This document shows, piece after piece, positions 1 to 4,872 of a stretch of DNA of 6,371 nucleotides (positions within the stretch are counted from its first letter, which is position 1; every line of letters starts with the position of its first letter). Under the pieces are notes generated by a model. It searched no databases. It saw nothing but the letters and a program-made list of their open reading frames with translations, and had not been told where the DNA came from. Origin of the DNA: Planctomycetota bacterium (GTDB lineage: Bacteria > Planctomycetota > UBA8742 > SKZP01); the NCBI GenBank assembly GCA_007127275.1, contig SKZP01000585.1, positions 1-6,371 on the forward strand. The letters run 5' to 3'. Both the position numbers and the translations under genes were made by a program.

Positions 1-314
1 AGCTCGTCGAGGTCGACCTCGACTTCGAGTTCGTGTTCCCCTTCGGCTTCGCCGGCTTCGCCGCTGCCAGGGCCACTTTGCGGATCACCGTCCAAAATGT
101 CGCCGACTTCGCCGTCGCCGGAGCCGACGCCGCCGGAGTTTTGCCCGTAAGTAAAGCGCGGCAGTTGAATCTGCGGCATCGGAATGGAGACCTTGCGGTC
201 CCCTTTGCGCGCCACCATTTCGCCGTGCGAGATATAACGGCGCAGCTCCCGCTTGATGCGGCCGCGCACAATGTCGCGAAATCGGCTGTGATCCTGGTCA
301 ATCCGATGTGGCAT
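1..314 (-). CDS. yhbH: YhbH/YeaH-family (DUF444) protein, N-terminal part
   Basis: The reading frame starts at ATG 314-312 and stays open to the window edge, giving 104 complete codons; the C-terminus lies outside. The start is supported by AGGAG at 328-324, nine bases upstream. The translation begins [20 protein letters not shown], followed by RYISHGEM near residue 30, [14 protein letters not shown] near 41-54 and [12 protein letters not shown] near 60-71, then an acidic stretch ([15 protein letters not shown]) at the edge. This succession ([41 protein letters not shown]) is what I know from the N-terminus of the DUF444 family, typified by B. subtilis YhbH and E. coli YeaH. Family members are usually around 400 residues with a VWA-like C-terminal region. 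They are often encoded with PrkA kinase and SpoVR and linked to stress or sporulation responses. No prkA lies upstream here; the next gene upstream is unrelated and separated by a terminator, so partners would have to be downstream. Family assignment is fairly sure; the exact role is unknown. Confidence 0.85.
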   Translation of the reverse strand, partial: MPHRIDQDHSRFRDIVRGRIKRELRRYISHGEMVARKGDRKVSIPMPQIQLPRFTYGQNSGGVGSGDGEVGDILDGDPQSGPGSGEAGEAEGEHELEVEVDLDE

Positions 315-323
315 GCCGCTACG

Positions 324-328
324 CTCCT
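324..328 (-). promoter_or_regulatory. Ribosome binding site of the yhbH-type gene
   Basis: AGGAG reads on the minus strand at 328-324, nine bases before the ATG at 314-312. It supports that start for a gene whose frame is cut by the window edge. Confidence 0.6.
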
Positions 329-393
329 GCTGCCATTCCCCTCGTGCCGTCAAGTAGTCCCGTTGCCGCCGCCGGCCGCGCGCCGACCCTGCC

Positions 394-399
394 AGTATA
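394..399 (-). promoter_or_regulatory. Possible -10 box for the yhbH-type gene
   Basis: TATACT on the minus strand at 399-394 is a one-mismatch match to the TATAAT consensus in a GC-rich gap and would place transcription start near 387, about 73 bases before the ATG. No good -35 hexamer is visible 16-18 bases upstream, where the sequence is GC-rich (GTGCCT/TGCCTG). It could be an activator-dependent or alternative-sigma promoter, or chance. Confidence 0.35.
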
Positions 400-524
400 C
401 CGCAAGGTGCGGCCGCAGGCACGGCCTCGTCAGCTCAAACGCCGCCAGCCGGTTAACGACTCGGACCGCGCTTCGGCGGAGCCGCACGGTGCACTACAGC
501 AAAATCAATTCCTGCACAATCTAA

Positions 525-546
525 GCCCACGGGCCTCGCCGTGGGC
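525..546. repeat. Perfect 8-bp hairpin, possible intergenic palindrome or second terminator
   Basis: GCCCACGG (525-532) and CCGTGGGC (539-546) are exact inverted repeats around a 6-base loop. On the minus strand the stem is followed by TTAGATTGT, which is only moderately T-rich; on the plus strand by AATTCGC. It could be a backup terminator behind the stronger hairpin at 620-654, or a member of a dispersed palindrome family. I cannot tell which from one copy. Confidence 0.5.
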
Positions 547-612
547 AATTCGCAAAACCAGCTCGGCAGCCGCCCCGCCCACAGGCGAAGCCCGAATGCC
601 GTTAAGTTTGCC

Positions 613-654
613 CGAAACAAGTCGAGCGCAGGGTGCCAAGCCCTGCGCTCGACT
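613..654 (-). terminator. Intrinsic terminator of the four-gene array
   Basis: The left arm 620-633 and the right arm 641-654 form a perfect 14-bp stem (GTCGAGCGCAGGG core paired with CCCTGCGCTCGAC, closed by A620-T654) with a 7-base loop. Read on the minus strand, the stem is followed immediately by TTGTTT (619-614), the U-rich tail expected of a Rho-independent terminator. It lies about 80 bases past the stop codon of gene D. The plus-strand side lacks a T-run, so the terminator acts mainly on minus-strand transcripts. Confidence 0.75.
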
Positions 655-734
655 GTGTGTCGTTCTCGTCGTTTTCGTTGCTCAACGTCTGCCGCTTCGC
701 ACAGCCTTCGCTGGTGACGCTCACCTCCGGCGTG

Positions 735-1433
735 TTAGCGTCGCGTGATCTCTTGAGCCGTCCAGGACACGGCGCTGGCACTGAAGTCGAGCTCCTCAGC
801 GCCGGGCTCGCCTCCCATCAGCCAGATATTGCGGATGGCCTCCGCGGCATCCTGGCTGGACTCGAAGTCGGTGGCGACCAACTGGACCTCATCGCCGACC
901 TCGATCCCGGTGATCCAGGCTTTTGATACGTTGCCCAGGGCCTCGTCGGAGACGATCGCCTCGATTGTCGCATCGTAACGATCCGAGGTGATCTCGAGCA
1001 TCGTGCCGGGGATGAGATCGTGGTTCGTTCCACGGTCGAGCACCACGTAGTTCACGGTATCGGAAATGGCGTCGTCCCGCCCGAGGCCAATCACACCGAT
1101 ATCGCGCGCATACTCGGGCCGTTCCTTCTCGGGGAGGATGTCGAAGGCCCGCCAGTCGTATATTTCATAGAGGATGAACCATGTTCCGACGCAGATGGCG
1201 GCGAGCGTGGCGAAGAAGGTCCAGCCGAGCGCGAATGCGTCCATGCCGGGAACAGTCTTCACTTTGACTTCCGAGGGGCCGCCGGCTGCGAAGTCATCCT
1301 CGAATTCCTCGAAGCCTTCGTCGCCCCCTCCATCCTCGTCGTCGTCGAAATCCTCGTACTCGTATTCGGCGTCGTCCTCATCCTCGTCTTCGAGCTCGTC
1401 GTCGAAGAGTTCGTCGTCGTCGATCGGTGGCAT
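735..1433 (-). CDS. Array gene D: acidic-tailed single-pass membrane protein with barrel-like domain, function unknown
   Basis: Not a gene I recognise. ATG at 1433-1431 is chosen over an in-frame TTG three codons upstream because GAGGA lies nine bases before the ATG, and the TTG would overlap that spacing. The product is 232 residues. Residues 5-48 are a very acidic tail (about 30 of 44 are Asp or Glu, mixed with Tyr and Phe). One hydrophobic segment follows at about 68-91 (ALGWTFFATLAAICVGTWFI). The C-terminal part (about 112-187) has IGVIGLGRDD, then YVVLDRGTNHDLIPGTMLEI and a closing VGDEVQLVA. The same order appears in the gene upstream (RVLGLGKYDEE, then YAVLDAGSDSGLTVGMLFEL), so the two are probably paralogs. 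The pattern resembles small MreC/FlgT-C-like barrels, which is inference. The tail would most simply be cytoplasmic with the barrel outside. This is the last gene of the array, 95 bases after gene C, and a strong terminator follows. Confidence 0.8.
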   Translation of the reverse strand: MPPIDDDELFDDELEDEDEDDAEYEYEDFDDDEDGGGDEGFEEFEDDFAAGGPSEVKVKTVPGMDAFALGWTFFATLAAICVGTWFILYEIYDWRAFDILPEKERPEYARDIGVIGLGRDDAISDTVNYVVLDRGTNHDLIPGTMLEITSDRYDATIEAIVSDEALGNVSKAWITGIEVGDEVQLVATDFESSQDAAEAIRNIWLMGGEPGAEELDFSASAVSWTAQEITRR

Positions 1434-1442
1434 GGTTGGCAA

Positions 1443-1447
1443 TCCTC
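1443..1447 (-). promoter_or_regulatory. Ribosome binding site that decides the start of gene D
   Basis: GAGGA on the minus strand at 1447-1443 stands nine bases upstream of ATG 1433-1431. The alternative TTG start at 1442-1440 would abut this site and leave no room for ribosome spacing, so the ATG is preferred. Confidence 0.6.
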
Positions 1448-1528
1448 GATGAAAGCGGGGGAGGCCCTCATGACTGGGAGTTCATGCTGCTGCGGCGCCT
1501 CGTGCGGAGACGAGGAGTTCCTCAGCGT

Positions 1529-2512
1529 TTAGTCGCCCGGATCCGCCTCGCTCGCCGATGCGAGAATCGGAAGCAAGAGCGCTTGCTCCTCGGCGGGGAG
1601 CAGGTTGGCTTTGACGTTGGAGGAGAAGTGGCGGTACAGGAAGCCCTCGTCCGATTCCTGTGCGGAGCGGTCGAGACCGGTGGCCGCGGTGGAACTTATC
1701 TGCGCTTCGGAAACAAGCCGAAGTTGCGGATTGAGGTGCGAGTAAATCGAGTAGCGGCCGGCGCCGTCGCTGGCCTCGTAGACGAGGTTGCGGTGCAGCG
1801 GCTCGCTCAGCGGCGGCGTCGACGGCAACGGTTGCGCGGCGACCTCGAGCACCTCGGCGAGGCTGACATCGACAGTCCCCACTTCCTCGTCGAAGTCGGG
1901 CACGTTCACGAGGGCGCGGAGATCCAGCTCCTCCATCCAACCATCGGCGACGGAAATCAGTTGGGTCGTATCGATGACGTCCACGACGTCGGCGCGAGCA
2001 CTGTGGCGCTCCACCTTGACCACGGCCAAGGTCGTCTCTCCCAACTCGAAGAGCATACCCACGGTGAGGCCGCTGTCGGAGCCGGCGTCCAGCACGGCGT
2101 AGTCGTAGCCATCACTCTCCTCGTCGTACTTGCCGAGGCCGAGGACGCGTACCGAGCGGGGCGCAAAGGAGATGCTGTCTCCGCCGGGCCCGAGGCCGAG
2201 CCCGTTGAACTGGCCGACGTCGCTTTCGCCGAGCAGGTTGTCGTACACGGGCGCGCCGAGTTGTGTCCAGAGCAGAAAGACGCTCAAGGCGGCGGCGGCG
2301 AAGCCGAAGACGACGGCGATGAGTTCGAATCCGCGGGAGACGTCTCCCTGGACATATACGGGGCCGAAGGCGGCGAACTCGTCGTCGTCGAAATCGTCGT
2401 CGAATTCACCCTCGAAGTCGTCGTCGAACTCGTCCTCGAATTCGTCGTCGTCTTCGAACTCCTCACCCTGTTCTTCTTCTTCGTCGTCGAGGAAATCGAG
2501 ATCGTCAACCAT
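1529..2512 (-). CDS. Array gene C: acidic-tailed single-pass membrane protein with barrel-like domain and long C-terminal extension, function unknown
   Basis: Not a gene I recognise. The product is 327 residues from ATG 2512-2510. Its ribosome binding site is weak (CGGGAACG region), so translation may be coupled to gene B, 53 bases upstream. Residues 1-46 are extremely acidic: 31 of 46 are Asp or Glu, in runs broken by Phe (EFEDEFDDDFEGEFDDD). One hydrophobic segment lies at about 62-83 (FELIAVVFGFAAAALSVFLL). Residues about 120-195 carry RVLGLGKYDEE, YAVLDAGSDSGLTVGMLFEL and an alternating strand TTLAVVKVE, matching the equivalent part of gene D. Residues about 196-327 are an extra C-terminal region without match in D, with a Pro/Ser linker near 228-238 and a part rich in Leu, Ser and Glu. 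Tail probably cytoplasmic and barrel outside, by inference. It may have arisen by duplication with gene D and then diverged. Confidence 0.8.
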   Translation of the reverse strand: MVDDLDFLDDEEEEQGEEFEDDDEFEDEFDDDFEGEFDDDFDDDEFAAFGPVYVQGDVSRGFELIAVVFGFAAAALSVFLLWTQLGAPVYDNLLGESDVGQFNGLGLGPGGDSISFAPRSVRVLGLGKYDEESDGYDYAVLDAGSDSGLTVGMLFELGETTLAVVKVERHSARADVVDVIDTTQLISVADGWMEELDLRALVNVPDFDEEVGTVDVSLAEVLEVAAQPLPSTPPLSEPLHRNLVYEASDGAGRYSIYSHLNPQLRLVSEAQISSTAATGLDRSAQESDEGFLYRHFSSNVKANLLPAEEQALLLPILASASEADPGD

Positions 2513-2565
2513 CTTCGCGTTCCCGAGAAGGGGTGTGGGATCGAACCAAAGAATGCATCGGCAGC

Positions 2566-3465
2566 CTAGCGGTCGCCGGCGAGATTGCGCAGGAAGATCG
2601 AGGAGCGACGCACCTCGTCCATGGAGTTGATGTTTGCGTTGCGGAAGGGGCCTTCGAGGCGTCCTACCGCGGTGGTCGGCGTAGTGCGCTTGATGACGAT
2701 TTGCGCCTTGAAGTCGCCGGTGGCGCTGTCATAGATCGAGAAGCGCTGGCCGTTGCGCACGCCGTGTTGACTGCCGATGTCGATGACGACGACGTCCAGC
2801 GGCGGCTCCTGGGCCTCGCGCACGTGGCCGCGGAGCATTTTGCCCGCCCCGCGCACAATATCGGGCAGCGCCGGGTTGATCCGCACCATCGTGCTGATAC
2901 GGTCGGTCAGTTCGGCGTTTTCGTCCTGCGCCTCATGTATCGCCTCCTCGATCGCACGCATGTCGTCGAGTAGCCGAGAGCGCTCGACCCGAAGTTCTTC
3001 CCGTTCGATCGAGAGGCTCTCGAGCTGGCGGATCGCATCCTGATAGGTATCCTGCAGCACCATGTAGTTGCGGATCGTCGAGGCGATCGCCTCTTCGAAG
3101 GATTCCATGGACGCGACGAAGTTGGAGATTTCCGTCCGCTTTTCGCCGAGCGCGCCGACTTCCTCGCGGATTTGTTGAAGCTGCTCTCCCTTGCGCTGTG
3201 ACGCCCGGTCCGCCTGCGCGAGGTTGACCTCGCGAATCTCCTGGAGCGACTCGGTCACAACGCGGACGGGCGCGGCACGGTGACGCTCAATCGCCTGGTT
3301 GAGCCGCCTCGTATCGTGCTTGATCACTTCGCGCATCGTGCGCTCGCTCATGTAGCGATACTTCGGATTGTCGTCCCTCTCGGCCACCGCGGCGAGCGTG
3401 AAGCCGAGAAACACGTTGGCGAGCACGAAGACGACTCCGATGAAGATCTTGGCAACCGTTGACAT
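2566..3465 (-). CDS. Array gene B: membrane-anchored coiled-coil protein with C-terminal barrel-like domain, function unknown
   Basis: Not a gene I recognise. The product is 299 residues from ATG 3465-3463, supported by a full AGGAGG eleven bases upstream. Residues 5-28 are hydrophobic (AKIFIGVVFVLANVFLGFTL), a signal anchor or, given AAVA at 25-28, possibly a cleavable signal peptide. Residues about 40-195 are charged and helical with heptad-like spacing (ESLSIEREELRVERSRLLDD near 149-168), so a coiled coil is likely. The C-terminal domain (about 212-286) reads GHVREAQ, VVVIDIGSQHGVRNGQRFSI, then KAQIVIKRTT and MDEVRRS. It lines up with gene A almost without gaps: GRIDAVD, TVVINVGANEEVQPNQVFSV, VAEIEVTDVF, VDDMVRP. 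A general resemblance to MreC (membrane anchor, coiled coil, beta domain) suggests a cell-envelope scaffold role. This is inference from architecture, and the protein is not MreC itself. Gene A lies 109 bases upstream. Confidence 0.85.
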   Translation of the reverse strand: MSTVAKIFIGVVFVLANVFLGFTLAAVAERDDNPKYRYMSERTMREVIKHDTRRLNQAIERHRAAPVRVVTESLQEIREVNLAQADRASQRKGEQLQQIREEVGALGEKRTEISNFVASMESFEEAIASTIRNYMVLQDTYQDAIRQLESLSIEREELRVERSRLLDDMRAIEEAIHEAQDENAELTDRISTMVRINPALPDIVRGAGKMLRGHVREAQEPPLDVVVIDIGSQHGVRNGQRFSIYDSATGDFKAQIVIKRTTPTTAVGRLEGPFRNANINSMDEVRRSSIFLRNLAGDR

Positions 3466-3476
3466 GGTGCGTCGGG

Positions 3477-3482
3477 CCTCCT
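3477..3482 (-). promoter_or_regulatory. Strong Shine-Dalgarno of gene B
   Basis: AGGAGG on the minus strand at 3482-3477 stands eleven bases before ATG 3465-3463. Together with the next base C it reads GGAGGC, exactly complementary to GCCTCC within the gene B leader at about 3569-3564, so pairing could mask the site in the transcript. Confidence 0.65.
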
Positions 3483-3574
3483 ACGCCCTTGTGCCACGTG
3501 CCGCGCACGCGTGGGTCGCGACAGGTTGACGGGGGCAAACCGAAAAGAACGGAAGAACACGGGGGAGGCGCATC

Positions 3575-4447
3575 TCAATATCCGGCGGTCGTCGCCCGCG
3601 GACGAACCATGTCGTCGACATTGATCGCACCCCGCTGGGTCCTCGTATTGATGCGTGCTGTGGAACTCATCTCGAAGACGTCGGTTACCTCGATCTCGGC
3701 GACGAACTCGCCGCTGCGCTGGCTGATGACGGAGAAGACCTGGTTGGGTTGAACTTCTTCGTTCGCACCTACGTTGATCACCACCGTGGCGAGGTCCGCA
3801 TCGACCGCGTCAATCCGTCCACTCGGCCGCGTCGGCCCGCCGAAGCCGCGCGCCGACAACGTGTCGTCGGCCTCGAGATAGAGCCGGACCACCTCACGGA
3901 ACTCCTGATTGCTACGGCGCAACTCGTAGAAGTTGTAATCGAGCACGTTGAGCGACTCGCGCAACCGGCCGATTTCCACCTCCGCGTTCGTCAAATGCGT
4001 TTGCAGCGTCGCCTTGTCCGCAACGACTTCATTGCGGCGCTCGGCAAGACTGTTGACGTTGTCGACGAGGCTGCCCAGCGAGGTCTCGTAGGATCTCGTG
4101 ACGTCGTCGAAGCCGAAGTCGTGGTTAAAGCGCCGCACTGCCGCGGTGACTTCTTCGAGCGCATCCTCGACGCGTTGCTGCTCGCTGGTGGCGACCTGGG
4201 CGGCCCCCGTGGCGACAAGCGTGCGGGTTCGCTCGTGCAGGACTTGGCGCCGGTTGGAGTCCTTCAACGCCGCAAGGTGATGGCGCTGCAACTCTTGCAA
4301 TCGCTCGTCCCGCTTACGCTCGATCAATTCCTTGGCGTAGCGGGCTTCGAAGTTTTCCTGTTTTGCAACCAGCGCACCGGCCACGACCACGAAGCACAGG
4401 CCGGTGAGGATCGACAGGAGAAGAAACAACTTGGTGAGAAAGCTCAT
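3575..4447 (-). CDS. Array gene A: membrane-anchored coiled-coil protein with C-terminal barrel-like domain, function unknown
   Basis: Not a gene I recognise. The product is 290 residues from ATG 4447-4445, with GAGGG at 4458-4454 six bases upstream. Residues 5-28 are hydrophobic after a single Lys (FLLLSILTGLCFVVVAGALV), a signal anchor or signal peptide. The Cys at 18 is not in a lipobox. Residues about 32-195 are strongly charged and probably coiled coil, in at least two helical stretches (about 32-108 and 122-195). A Gly/Pro hinge (GFGGPTRPSG, 201-210) leads to a C-terminal beta domain at about 209-283 containing TVVINVGANEEVQPNQVFSV and AEIEVTDVF. That domain matches gene B closely and shows the same general pattern as C and D. 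It is first in the array, directly behind the only strong promoter. The length and layout recall MreC-type or periplasmic adaptor-type scaffolds; no enzyme motif is visible. Confidence 0.85.
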   Translation of the reverse strand: MSFLTKLFLLLSILTGLCFVVVAGALVAKQENFEARYAKELIERKRDERLQELQRHHLAALKDSNRRQVLHERTRTLVATGAAQVATSEQQRVEDALEEVTAAVRRFNHDFGFDDVTRSYETSLGSLVDNVNSLAERRNEVVADKATLQTHLTNAEVEIGRLRESLNVLDYNFYELRRSNQEFREVVRLYLEADDTLSARGFGGPTRPSGRIDAVDADLATVVINVGANEEVQPNQVFSVISQRSGEFVAEIEVTDVFEMSSTARINTRTQRGAINVDDMVRPRATTAGY

Positions 4448-4626
4448 CTCAAACCCTCAGGAAAGGGGCGAACGAGTAAGGAGTACGGCGGCATGTCTCC
4501 GGGCCTTTCGAGGAGCCGCCACGCACCCTTGGAGCGCCAAAGGAAGCGCCGACGGATCCGGAGCCACGCACAGGCCGATGCCAGATGAGCGGGGGAGAAG
4601 AAGTCGGTGGCTTACGTGCGGGGGAG
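4448..4626 (-). other. Leader (5' UTR) of the four-gene array
   Basis: About 180 bases separate the predicted transcription start near 4626 from the ATG of gene A. On the transcript strand it carries CTCCCCCG twice (4626-4619 and 4597-4590). It ends with GAGGG at 4458-4454, a modest ribosome binding site. No convincing short reading frame, terminator or known riboswitch was recognised. Confidence 0.45.
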
Positions 4627-4632
4627 TACGAC

Positions 4633-4661
4633 GTTGTAGCCGGGCGAGTCGGTGCTGTCAA
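4633..4661 (-). promoter_or_regulatory. Sigma-70-type promoter driving the four-gene array
   Basis: Read on the minus strand, a perfect -35 box TTGACA (4661-4656), a 17-base spacer and a -10 box TACAAC (4638-4633, one or two mismatches to consensus) face gene A. Predicted transcription start is near 4626. No comparable promoter was seen in the gaps between genes A, B, C and D, which fits one transcript ending at the terminator at 620-654. Confidence 0.75.
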
Positions 4662-4872
4662 CCAACGGATGCGAACTTCTTCCCGGCCAAGGGAGTTGTG
4701 GTTGTTGTGAACGGCGCCGACGCCGCTGCGGTAACGAGTTTCGCTTGAGGTGCTGCCGAAGACCGGTTGACTTGTTGCTCCGAAGGGGCGGCAAACGGGA
4801 GGTTCGTGCGGCAGCCCCGCGTGCACGGGTACGGGGGAGACCCGCCGCGCGGTCCTGTTCGTGACCATTTAA
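4662..4872. other. Intergenic region downstream of purL, no gene seen
   Basis: About 210 bases between the purL stop and the array promoter. A frame of 139 codons crosses it on the minus strand but also spans the promoter and leader, is rich in Arg/Pro/Ser, and has no ribosome binding site, so it is not called. Short GC-rich inverted repeats occur (for example CGTGC and GCACG arms around 4805-4827), but none is followed by a T-run, so no purL terminator can be assigned. Confidence 0.5.

Larger units (their letters stand above)
315..734. other. 420-bp intergenic region between array gene D and yhbH
   Basis: No convincing gene is seen on either strand. Open frames crossing this region on the plus strand have no ribosome binding site and no recognisable protein content. 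From high to low coordinates it contains the terminator hairpin at 620-654, a second perfect hairpin at 525-546, a weak -10 candidate at 399-394 and the ribosome binding site for the yhbH-type gene. Confidence 0.6.

Noticed and set aside
1498..1515. 6-bp hairpin (CCTCGT/ACGAGG) just after the gene C stop as a terminator
   Set aside because: The stem is short and is followed by CGCCGCAGC on the minus strand, with no T-run; it probably does not separate C from D.
2375..2512. tcgtcgtcg triplet tracts as a non-coding microsatellite or CRISPR-like repeat
   Set aside because: The tracts are the complement of in-frame Asp/Glu codons of gene C (and likewise D), with codon variation, so they are explained by coding.
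2535..2552. tRNA T-arm-like sequence GGTTCGATCCCAC on the minus strand between genes B and C
   Set aside because: The arm pairing is imperfect and no anticodon arm, D arm or acceptor stem fits around it; it overlaps the intergenic space just before gene C.
1427..2569. 380-codon open frame on the plus strand opposite gene C
   Set aside because: It is the complement of the GAA/GAC-rich coding strand and yields Val/Glu-rich low complexity. Gene C has the membrane segment, the shared domain and the consistent operon orientation.
3494..3514. Bulged GC-rich hairpin between genes A and B
   Set aside because: The stem is interrupted by a two-base bulge with a three-base loop, and no T-run follows; it might affect gene B translation but cannot be supported as a terminator.
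4394..4396. Cys 18 in the hydrophobic segment of gene A as a lipoprotein lipobox
   Set aside because: The preceding residues are TGL, with Leu instead of Gly/Ala/Ser directly before Cys, and hydrophobic residues continue for ten positions afterwards.
4449..4868. 139-codon open frame on the minus strand between purL and gene A
   Set aside because: It overlaps the strong promoter and leader, has Arg/Pro/Ser-rich composition typical of a chance frame in GC-rich DNA, and lacks a ribosome binding site.
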